Below are positions 47,713 through 59,700 of a stretch of DNA of 64,000 nt, in pieces. Position 1 is the first letter of the stretch. Each line of letters starts with the position of its first letter. The position numbers and the translations under genes were made by a program. The notes under the pieces were generated by a model, which searched no databases, was not told the origin of the DNA, and saw only the letters and a program-made list of their open reading frames with translations. The stretch is from Cristatella mucedo (lineage: Eukaryota > Bryozoa > Phylactolaemata > Cristatellidae), in the NCBI GenBank assembly GCA_009760855.2, contig WPIO01000003.1:345001-409000 (forward strand), in the 5' to 3' direction.

Positions 47713-50700
47713 TTCAAAATTGCCTAACGAATTTACCATGCTGAAACTGGGAGATAAGTGTAAGATAGGACTGACGGCGGGCGCTGTCCCGCAGCGGAGT
47801 ATGCACCCCCTGCACTTACACCGAGACTTTAACCAAATCTGCATCCCTGAGAAGCTCGTTTTACACCCTAAGCAATGCTGACTCTGTGGAGAAATGATCT
47901 CTTAGTCCAGACTTGACTATTTGGTAGTTCGTAGAAGAATGCAAAAGACTGCCATGCAAGTGCAAGCAAGCAGGCGAATATTAGAGGCAGGTTATTGTCA
48001 AGAGCAGAGTCAACGGTGCACTCTTCATCTGTCGACGTAAGGAAAAAGGCGCATGATTGTGAACTGACCATGGCTACATTTCATTGGCTGATCATGACCA
48101 ATTTCGGCATCTAGCTACATGCGAGCCTGAAACCTATTCGGTGAACAATGAATCAGCATTGATGGAAATGAAGCCATCTCCGTATATTCTATTTTAACAT
48201 CACAGCACTCGTGAACGTACCTTTCCTCTTTTGTAACGTATGCCAGAGTTCCTCTGATCACGCTTAAGGTTTTTGCTGGTCCGCCTAGGTCAACCTAAAA
48301 AGTGAATGTTCAGTTAGTTAAACGAAGAGTAAGTTTAACTACGTACGTATGTTTAAGTACGTCACGTTTTAATATTTAAGACACGTTCAATTTCGTGTGG
48401 CAGTGCATTAAAGCACGTACACATTCAGACACACAGGTGTAATCTGTCTTTGCGTGTAAGTGTGAGCGTGTGTGTAGGCACAGCGTATGCAATGTCCGCG
48501 TGGGCAGTGTAAGTGTGTGCACAGTGAATCGAGTACTATCGTACACACTCCATTTTCCTGTAGATGTATGGACATCTCTTTTCCTGCAGATGTAAGGATA
48601 TCGCTGAATCAGAACAGGAAGTACTAGCTAAGATAGTTAAGCAGCCTGTAAAGCATTTCTGAGAGGAAAAATTGCACGCTGACACTACAGCCCCCTTGCA
48701 CACGACTCTGTAATAAAAAGTTGAGCAACTCAATCCATGTTCATGCAGTTCCATTTGACTTTACCATTTTGAGGCAGACCAGTGTGAAAATCTCCGATCC
48801 GAGCTCAGCCTCCGACAGACCCCATATTTTCAGCGTTCCATCCACAGACACGGACATCAGGCGATCGCAGTATCCGACGCTATCCTTATTGCCATTAATG
48901 GATCTGCATGCCTCAGATGATTGAAGGATTGCCACCGGCACCCTATGACCTCGGCACACTCCAGCCATCTTGCTTCGAGAAGCATGTAAAAGAATAATCT
49001 GTCAAATAAATCAAGAAACAAGTTATACAATGTGGTGAGAAGGATACTATCGTCAGGCTTGTCGTTCTATTAATCACAGAAAATTGGAGGTAGATATTTG
49101 TAGAGACGGTAGTCGCATAGTGGCTCTGATAACTCTAAAACCGCACGGGACATTTTTTTGCACTGCTGTTTCCGTAGCAAATAATTGGTGCGTAACATAA
49201 TCGATGCAGAAATACAATGGCGAACGACATACTTTGCTCACTACGAGCAGAATAAGACGACACTGTAATCAAAGTAATTCAGATTCAAATGTCAGGCATC
49301 CAAAATAAGGCTAAGATTTAATATAGCTGTTTGAAACTCAATTGGTAAGAACTAAAAAGCATGCCGTAATGTAGCTGTAGACATGATCGTGTGTATTCTG
49401 CTCTACTTATTTTTAGTCCTGGCAGATGTGCACTCGGCCTTAAACACCACGACGGGTACGCCATTTTCTGTTAAGTTTCAATAGTTGTATGACGACAAAC
49501 CCATGCAAACAGGTTTGCATGGATTTGTCAATACCACTTACAATCAAGTCGAGCATCTAAACAGGCAACACTAATGGTAGCACATCCAGTTTGGGATCTA
49601 ACTTGGTTTTCTGTTTTTGCTTAATCATTTCCTTCTTCGATGGTTCTTCTAGAACAGCGGTTCTCAACCAGTGGGTCGCGATCCCTTAGGGGGTCGAATG
49701 ATCCTTTCGCAGTGGTCGCCTAAGACCACAGGAAAACACGCATTTTCACATTTTGCACACCACAGTTTTATGGCTGTGGGTCACCACTACATGAGGAACT
49801 GTACTAAAGTATCGCGGCATTAGGAAGTTTGAGAACCACTGCTGCTGTAGAACAAACAGAACGACAATGATTCAGAACACGGCATCAACAAAGAGCGCTC
49901 AAACTTTAGCATAGCAAGTCCATATCCATAATGCAGGTAAGTCTATTTTACGGCATCGGAGGAGGAAACGGTCATTCAAGAGCGGCAAGACGTAAAGTAA
50001 CGATTCTGTGACCTAGAGCTCATATCAGCTCAAATGCCAATGCCAACTCCATCAACACAACCGAGTGCCGATCTCATGGAGTCAGCCATTTATTCGGCCT
50101 CGGCCATATATATTTGCACGATCTGTTCCTAGCCGCTACAATCCAGGTACCGGAAAAAAGGAATATCACTTATAATCTGTCTGATTTAGGTCGCCGCTGT
50201 TTCAACAGATTTGGATACTACCAAAGTCCGCAAGAGCAGTATTTTACCTCACCAATTCACGACGCTCTGTAATCATCATTTATAATTCAAATAAAAAAAT
50301 AATATGTATTTACTACTGATTATCTTACATCATGCAGATTTTAAGTAGTGCCCCAAGAATACGAGTAAGCCAAGGGCGGGAGTAAAGGTCGCCGACAGAA
50401 CAGACGGAGCTCTCAAAGTTGCACGCTTCCGATGCGCGTAGCACGGGCATCTTAGTACCTCTCCGCTCTTCAAGCCAGCAAATATCAAGTCATCCTGTTG
50501 AGAGCCGTTGTCGTTTGTGACTGCTCTATTCTAAAAAAACAAAAGCAATTTTTTTAAAGCGGCTGCCGTGATGCATTTTGAACACCACTATGATTCTATA
50601 GCCTACATTTTCTTCCACATGTGAACGTTATATAAAAAAATGCAAAGTTTATACTTTCCATCAACCATTCTCAGTTAAGACGTCGGCTTCATCAAGTCAA

Positions 50701-53700
50701 GGGAGCTGGATGTTTTCTTTTTGAACGTTTGAACGTCCATCAAACTTTGCTTGGACATGATTCGGATTAGCTGCATAGCTGTTCTCTGCACAATTAAATG
50801 AGTCGTCGACTTCCTCACGGAGACCTTTGACCTTTCGTCGCGCATTCGAACGTATGTCTCATAGACTTAAGGTAGGCGGATACCAGCATAGATGAGTCAT
50901 GGAGCACACCAAAGTTCTACAGGAAATTCCGGAACTTGAGCTTCCCCTCTCTCTTTTTGGGTAGTTTGATACTTTGAACTTGGTCCGCAGGAGCTAATTG
51001 GCTCGAGCCGAGCATTCGTCTAGTGAATCGAATCGCTTAAAGTTCAAGGCCGAGTGAAATTGGATTGAGGAAATCGCGGAGCAGAAGAATGAATTGCCTG
51101 CTATATTTACAAATTGTGAGCGTGATTTTTCATGTTTTCTCTTATTATAGTGTTTATTTGAGATTTTAAATCTCAACGAGTCTAAAAAATATTTTACTGA
51201 CTACAGGTTTGTATGCGAATTGTCTCAACCGTAAGATCTCAGACTCTCAGTACAGGCTAAAGCCACCTCAGCTCAGGGATAAGCTCAGGGATAAGCTCAG
51301 GGATAAGCTCAGGGATAAGCGGGACCGAACCAGTCCCAGAAAAACAGCTGAGACGCATACGATAGATGGACTGACACTCTGTGAGCTCCAACAAAATTAA
51401 GTAGTCTAAAGGAGCTTATGTTCATGGGAAGCGAAGGCGAGAGAAAAAAATTTCAGTCCAAAATCGAAGCTTCGTGTATGTAGAGAACGGTTCTTGCGCA
51501 TGGTCGGCCGAACCTGACCCTCCTGAATCTGCTAGACGGCTTACTTTCCGTATTGTCTCTTCAGTACCCTAATAATCGGCCACCATGACAAGGTTAATTT
51601 TTGAACCGCTCTCTGTTTTTAATAATACTAGTAATGCACTTGATAAAGCACTCTCAGAGAATTCAATCTCTCTCTAGGCGCATTACATTTGCTGCAAAGG
51701 GAAACGCAATTGAATGGTGAGTAATATCATGCTTGATAAGCAAACAAAATGAAGAACGTAGTTATGGGTGACATGCACAGGGTCAGCATGCAAATGTGGT
51801 CAGTGGCAGCATGCACAGTGTCAGCACGCATAAGCACGTGAAAGACAAATCACAGGGACCCACTAAATGCTGTCCTAAATAGGTGTTTTTAAGTTCTTTT
51901 TTAACGTGGTCAGGTCAGGGGATGTTCTGACGCAAGTCGGGAGGGAGTTCCAGGCTTTGGGAGCATACGAACTAAATGCACGGTCTCCAAAGGATTTGAT
52001 TTTTACTGTGGAGCTGATATGGTCGTCTAACGAGAGGTTGCCTTGGAACATGAAACCTAGATTTCGAGCTGATTCAACTGGAGATATGCTGGCGGAGCCA
52101 ATTTTGAGCGTAATGATAATAATAATAATGCACTTGATAAAGCGCCCTCAGAGAACTTAATCTCTTTCTAGGCGCTTTAAATTTGCTGCAAAGGGGAATG
52201 CAATTGAATGGTAAGTAAAATCATGCTTGAAAAACAAACAAAATGAATAATATGGTTAGGGGTGACATGCACAAGGTCAGCATGCAAATTTGGTTAGTGG
52301 CAGCATGCATTGTCAGCACGCATAAGCACATGAAGGACGAACCACAGGGACCCACTAAATGCTGTCCTAAATAGGTGTGTTTTTAAGTTCCTTTTAAATG
52401 TGGTCAGGTCAGGGGATGTTCTGATGCAGGTCGGGAGGGAATTCCAGGCTTTGGGAGCATACGAACTAAATGCGCGGTCTCCAAAGCGTCAGCCTGAATA
52501 CTCTGAATCGTGGTCAATTTTAGAACGCATGGCTTGAAAAATGTCTCAGAGCGTTGGGAAGTTTTCTCTGAGCATCTTAAGATCACGAGGACCATGAAAC
52601 GAGTTGGCAAGCCGTTAGACGCAAAACGAAGTTAATACAAAGGCTGTAAAGATCAAAGCATTAACTGACTGAAGCTACTAAAACTGCAACTGCCGCTCGA
52701 GCGTCACGTGTGCGAAGCTGCGTTCTCACCCTTTGTACGTGAGCTATGGACACAATGCGTTCCTGTGGCTCCTTGCCGCTCTCGATGACAAACGAGCCGG
52801 TGCAAGGGTGTGTGCTTGCATCCAAGACAGCGACTAAAGCGACGCATCACCAAGTAGGTACGCTGCTGCTGCAGTCACTCAAGCATGATCGCGTAAGTTA
52901 CCACAGTCTAGCTATCATTAAAAGTTAGATGACACACTTTTAAATAATACGACAAAGCGATGTCAGCAATCTTGGACTATTTAGCATAGGATCGATGTGA
53001 TGGGCTCGCTACATGCACACGTCCGGGTGCTACGCAGCGTGGCAGAAACGAAGGAGCGAGGCAACAAACTTCCTGGGTTTGAATTGTTTGTCTCGATATT
53101 GAGTCTCTCACGAGGAGAGTGGCAAATCAAAGCTGGATAAATGCGGCTAAGCTATTCTGGCGCTATATAGGCGAGACAGTTGATTAGAGAGCTTAATTTT
53201 ACTTTAATCCCAAAGTGGCTTTCTGTTTGCACTGGTTGCAAACAGACTTTATCTCGAACGAAAACAAATTCAAGTTAGAAACATAGCCTAGCTAGAAACC
53301 AGTCGAGCTAATAATTAGTGTAGATATCGTTGTCTAGGGTGGCACTACAGAAAAAAGTGCAAGAATCGGCTAAATGGCAGGGCAGTAATAGTGCTATTCA
53401 TTCATTGGTCCGGGATCGGAAGAGCAAAATCCCCTGTTGCCAGTAGCCGAGGCCTAAAAAATAATCCTTAATACAGTTCCCTACGGGAACTGAGGGCTAA
53501 GGAAACCTGATGAGGAAGCTGTGATAGGTGCGAAGGAGCTATGCAACGAATTGCCTTTCGGGTTAGAGCGAGACTTTGGATATGCATGCGCCGATAGCTC
53601 AGCAGAGAGTCACTTCAGCTTATTTACGATACGAGTTTCGAGACATAATTTCTTTAAAATCAGATTCACTAGAGATAGTAACTTATACGCTGGTTTTTTG

Positions 53701-56700
53701 ACTAAATTCGTACGCAATCTCATTCCAAAATTTACAGCTGCTTTCTGATGTCACCCTGTTTTAGTGAACAGCCAGAGTCGTTTGTAATAGCGTATCCGTC
53801 TCATCGTAAAAAGTAAGTAAGCGCTAAGCCAATTAAAGGGGTGCTTGTGGGCGTTCTGTAAAGCAATAACTGAAAATCAAATTAAACAATCCCTAATTTT
53901 AGTGTAAGCATGGAAATATTCCTTACCGCATTTCCTTTGCCTGTTTCTTGATCCCAGAGGACCACTAATAGTCACGCCGCTAACGATAAAATCCGAGTTG
54001 TGGAAAGATTGCCGCCAGTGGCTTCATCGGCGTTTAGCGAAAAGTTACTGCTGCTGTACAGAGGCTATGCGAAATGGCCGCGGATCCTAAAGTGGCATGC
54101 CCGAGCGCGCCTGAGATTATATGTGCCCTAATACAGTGGCTCAGGAATCTCGAGTCATATCCCATAATTCTTAGCCATCGTAAATTCTTTTTATAATAGT
54201 TATTTGTATTTATGTACTATACATGAATAAATGTATTGTATATTTATTTAGTATGTATATGTGCTTAGTTATCTAAATTGAATGTAATACATACTCTACT
54301 ATACATTCGATAAAGTTTTATATGCATTTATAATGCAAATATATATATATATACATATATATATTATGAATTAGCTTAAAATATAGAGCAGTCACTAATT
54401 AGTAAAAATATTTGCAATGCCTGGCTTATGTGGTTATTGGCTTTTTATGGTCTGAGACATGTTAAGTTTGCGGTAAATCCAACATTAAGGTCAAAAATCA
54501 AATGCACATAGAAACAGCATCGTGACTGAGAATCCCTTTCAAACGTAAAAAATTGAGGTGCATTGCTTTATGGTAATTGTACTGCTTGTCTCGATACGCA
54601 TATGCACGAGCTAACTACTCAGATATGTCAGTCCAAGTAAGAGAATACCGCGATCCTATGAGGAGCTTAGCTTACGTGTAACTAAAAGACAGGCCGCTCC
54701 CTGACATGGTCCGGACGCGAAACGCGACGAGGAAATACAATACTATTAAATATGCATATGCATATGAAACAGAGTTCATGTAAGGAGCAAGATATGTATA
54801 AGCACTATCACCACAGAATTTTGTCTAAGTTATCTTTTTATATAACTTACTGTATTCATATTCTGATAGCACACAGTGCCCTGAATGATGGTCAGCCAAA
54901 TATTTATGATGAGCCCAGTCAAAACTAGTTTCATCTTTAAACGACTAAGCGTCTCTGTAATAGTTTGATTATTTCTTACCTATAGGCCAAGAATATTTTG
55001 CGATGTGATCGTGGCGCTTTTCAGCTTCCCATCATTGATCACCATCGTCATTGATGAGCAGTTGTACTCAGCCTGATCGAGACAAACCTGAGTGCCAATG
55101 AGACGGCTCTATGATAAATCAGTCGGCACATGACCGAGACTAATTTTTATTGTTCCTGAATTATAACAGCTACAAACCGTTGTGCGGTAATATATGGAAG
55201 AGACTGCACACAAGTCATGGCCATGCAAGAGGCAGGCAGTTTTGCTCGTCGAGTTGGCTTTGGCATTCGAGCTGAGCTGTGCTCGAGACCATTGATGCCT
55301 ACGAGAGCCACGCGTCTAGCCAGCCGATGAATGCCTGTGATTATCTGCAGCCTTCAAATAGACTTCTATACGCTACGGATATTGTCTTGTTATTTTAAGG
55401 CGTTAGCACCTTTCGCGGCTGCCGCGTTTTGTTACGATTGGCATCCAGGCAGGCATTGGCGCTGCAACCACAAGTCACTAGCCACAAGTCCAATGTTCAG
55501 CGCCTCGCCATTCGTCATTGCGTGTCGGATGGTACTACCAGAGCTACGAGCGCTGCGTTTGCGGCCGAGTTCTTTCCTGACGTGGAAGCCGCCACATCCC
55601 GTTTACAGCAAAGCGATAAACTCGGTTTTTCGCCGAGACACGAGTGGAGAAAATCATTAAAATAGTGAATGAAATGCATTCTTCTTTTGCAAGACCACGT
55701 CAGATTGTTCTCCCATTATCCAATTTATTGGAATCAGGTGTTTTTCTTCCAAGTTCGGTATAGGTAAATTATAAAAAAAGTAGCTTCACATGCCCACCTG
55801 CCGTAGTTTAAGTGTTCTCTGAAGCGTTCTCAGTTATAACATTCCTGACGGATGGGCTACATTGGCGAGAGTAAGTTAGGTGATAAAAATATCTTTGCCG
55901 ATTCTTACCATTGTCATTATCCATCAAGACGAATAGCTGCTCGTCCATCCGAAGGTAGATGGCACCTTTGCAATCCTAAGGAGGGAAAACAAAGTTAATT
56001 GGACGTCTCTCTTTGGGGTTCGGTTACTGAATTGACTTTATCAACAAATAGCAAAGGTAAACAGTTATAGCACAAAGAACTGTCTAAGCATATGCTTGTG
56101 CAAAAGAGTTTAAAGCTGAGAGGATAAACTAATTGTATGCACTTATGGCATCAACGTCATCGTCGTCCGCTTCAACGGCACACGAGACAAAAAGAATGTG
56201 CTTTTATCCGCAAGACTTCCAGTCACAAGTTCTTCTCGATTTCCTATACGGTAGAAATGCGGTATACAAACATTGGCTTGAACTGAGCTACGGTATTTTA
56301 ATAATATGGAACCGTTTACTTAGCGGTCAGCAATCCGTTGCATGCGGTATGAATGCTTCTTCTTTACAAAAGAAAAGCTCTAAAGATGGCTGGTAAAGGA
56401 AATTACATTAGATGAGTATTATTCCTACCTCAAGCATCTTGACACCCGTGATGGACGTTCTGCACTTTCCTGTCAGAGCGTTGAGCACAAATACGGCGCC
56501 ATTCTGAGCCCTGCAGAGTATAATGGCCGGAAAATGGCTCGTGCTGACCCTGTCTAGCCTTGCCATCTGAGCATGCGTAGTCGCATAGTAGCCGTGAGGC
56601 TGAAAAAGCGAAAGAATTATTGCATTCCCTGCAAAGTGACATGGCTGCACCCGGCAGCGTCGATCCGTGAGATCAGCGTGAGATCCGTCGCATTCTTTCT

Positions 56701-59700
56701 TACCGCTTTATATTCGTAGATCTTGATTTCATGCTTACAGGAAATATAGACGTAGTTTTCGCTGAGCGCTCTCATTGCGAGAATAGCATCTCCGACGTCA
56801 AATTTAAAATGCTAAAATGTATAACAAGGATCCGTTTTTAACTTTATCTATTACTTGTACTACTCACTCATGATTTTATTTCTACTTGACTTTTCACAAG
56901 AAATTAAAATGAAGAAGTTACTGATTCTGGTCCGCGATCCTCGTTTTTAATCAAACCGAGTACATCTCACATTTTACTTTCGTGTGAAAATCTTTACCAC
57001 GCCTGCTTAACCATGCGGTGTGGCTGAATAGTTGAGATGATACTAACAGCAGTAAGGATGTTACATTCGTATAGCGCACTCTGAGAACTTAGTCTCTTTC
57101 TAGGCACTTTAGAAATGAGTGAGAGAGAAGCCGCAACAAAGCTGTGCTCGCTGTGTGGGCAGCTCTTGCTCAGCTTTAAACAATTCATTTTTGTCTTAGA
57201 GTGTATGTATATATCATGTATAATTCATTTATATAGCGCCCCAAGAGAACTTAATCTCTATTCAGGCGCTTCACATGTGCCTCGGGGCTCGAGCCCACAA
57301 CCTCAGTCAGACCTTGGTCGGGGCGAGCACTTCAACCACTAGACCAAACCAGCTCGGCAGAGTGGTGACTTGCGTCACTTACTTGGTATGCAGTTGCATT
57401 ATTCTATGATACCTGCTGTGACGCCGTTTAAGTAACCGAAGAGGATTAATGCGGCATGCGTTTTGGACTGCCACCATACAGATTAGTGGCCGATCACTGC
57501 GGTATAGCAGCCGCTAGCATGGTACTTACAAGCTCGAGTGTGTCCATTCTCCAGATCTTGATGAGACCGTCTAGAGAACTGCTGAATAGAAGTGGCTCCA
57601 CGGAGTTTGGAAAAATATCTACAGAATGAATAAGTTTGAATTCTATAATATAAATGGATTTCACCTGCCTTGCCAACATCTGCTTGTCGTTCAGACTCAT
57701 TAGAAACGTTTGTCGACCAGTAATACCTGTGATTGCTCTGCTGTGGGCAGAAATCTCACGAATATAATGGTATGTCGCTGAACTCCAAACTTTCAGTGCT
57801 CCGTCATTCGAAGCAGTCATGAAGTAGTTCAGTGGTTGATAAAATGCGCAACTGTAAAAAAAAGCTATTTAAATGTCTGTCATGTGCCAGTCCGGGTTTG
57901 ATACGATTGCAAATGCCAAAAAATGCACTTAAAGTATTGTTTCGAGATAACGCTTGAAGAAATTACAAGGGTGTGAGTCTTGCATATAGTTGTAGCTACA
58001 TGAGGATTATGTTTCAAGAACTTAATAAGGTTTGTAAAGGGTGCTAACTGAAGCTGTGGCACGCTAAATCAGCCAGATGATGAGTAATATGCATTATTTA
58101 TGGTTCTTCAATTATAATGGCTAGGAACCAGTTATGCGATAATCTTTGGCAAAGGCCGCATAAAAAGCAGTCAGTTGTGCTTCCGGAGTACAAGAGTTAG
58201 GCAGAAGAGTTTTGCTTCCGGAATTGGCATTTGAGCTGATTTGATCTCTAGGCTATGGAGCCGTTGAGTGCATGTCATGGCCATTTGCCAGAATGTCAGG
58301 AACCTCGAAATTCACCCTCCGTCGCTATCAATTGGATCTCTCTACGCTATAGATACGAAGATTTAGTCTTACAGTATGGACAATATTCGGTACTGTCGCG
58401 CTCCACCAATGCTCGCATCCGAGCGTTGGTGCCAAAGCTACAAGTTCCTAGCCGTGATAAAAGCTGACGATACAAGCTGACGATACAAGCTGACGATACA
58501 AGCTAATGGCGTCGCCGGTATTCTTTCCGCTTCCCCTGAGACTCGCACCGCTGTGAGCGCAATGTTCGCGTCGGATCCCTGTGAGGACGTGAAAGCCCCC
58601 ATACTCCGTCAGCAGCACAGCGCAGCTTGGTGCAAGTTTGCTGGCGTGTAGCATTTCAATATTGAGTAGCATTTAAAGTAGGCGCAACATTTTAACTATG
58701 TTCTAGCATTCAAAGTAGGCTCAGATTGCTCGAACGATTCGCAGGTTTTTTTTTTCAAAGGCAGCCAGCCATAGCACATGCTGTTACACACAAAGCGGGG
58801 TTGTTGCAGGAGAAAAATGCCGAACGGGTCACGTGAATTTCGAAGGGAGGTCGTTGGACGGATCCGCTGCTCAATCTCGGACCGGGGTTGTGACGGTCTA
58901 ACGCTTGATAGAGAGGTCTTACAATCGCGCCGCGACTTCCAAGGCAACCATGAGTAGCTAGCTCGGGAGGAGTAGCGCCGGGGCGACGAGAATGGGGAGG
59001 CTAGCTAGCTCGGCGCGCGCAGCCGGAAGCCAGCCAGCCAGCCAGCGTGCGGATGCAGCAGGTCAGCCACTTGGACCACCTAAAGCCCTGGTTAACGTTG
59101 CATTGTCTGGTCTCACCGCGGAATGACAAACATGAGAGCAAGGACAGGTTCACATTGCCGCTCCTCACATATTTGGCGGGCTAAAGGAGCTCCAAGTAGA
59201 GTTCCAGTCAAGCTGCAGTTTCATAACTCTGTTTTACAGCTTATGACTGCGAACAGGTGTTTTCAAAACACCTGTGAGTAAAGAAAAACCCACTATTCTC
59301 TTACTTGTAAGTCTTTCTTCAGCCTTTCCGGATAGTTGACGGTCACGAAGCACGCAGTTTGAATACAGACACGCTTACTGAGTACGATACAGATGTGAGA
59401 AGGCATCACGTACCAGCAAGCCAACCCGTGATTCCCGAGTCAAGTGAAATATCCACGCCCAAAACCGCTTGCACACTAGGAGCCATTTTAGGAGCCATCG
59501 CCAATCTCAGCATCTCATCCATTTGCCAAGCTCCTAGACACATGCCAGCGAGCGGAGTCTCACTTACGAATGCACAGCCTAGTAAAGTAAATTAAAAGGT
59601 TAGCTGAGTAAAAAGCCTCATTTATATATTTTTAGCTGTAGAAGTCCAACAGGCCATCACCACCGCTTGCAGTAGCCAATTGGGGATTTCTTTATTTTAT

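Noticed and set aside
54982-55032. Exon-like [14 protein letters not shown] before a perfect gtaaga donor
   Set aside because: No pyrimidine tract at the acceptor, and skipping it gives the much better blade [16 protein letters not shown].
57617-57662. A 46-base intron inside the two-blade WD40 exon
   Set aside because: Removing it shifts the frame and destroys DGLIKIW; the uninterrupted frame is a sensible protein.
59293-59377. Minus-strand [20 protein letters not shown] followed by a gtaaga donor
   Set aside because: Plausible protein, but no acceptor gives a phase fitting either neighbour; the region near 60 kb stays unresolved.
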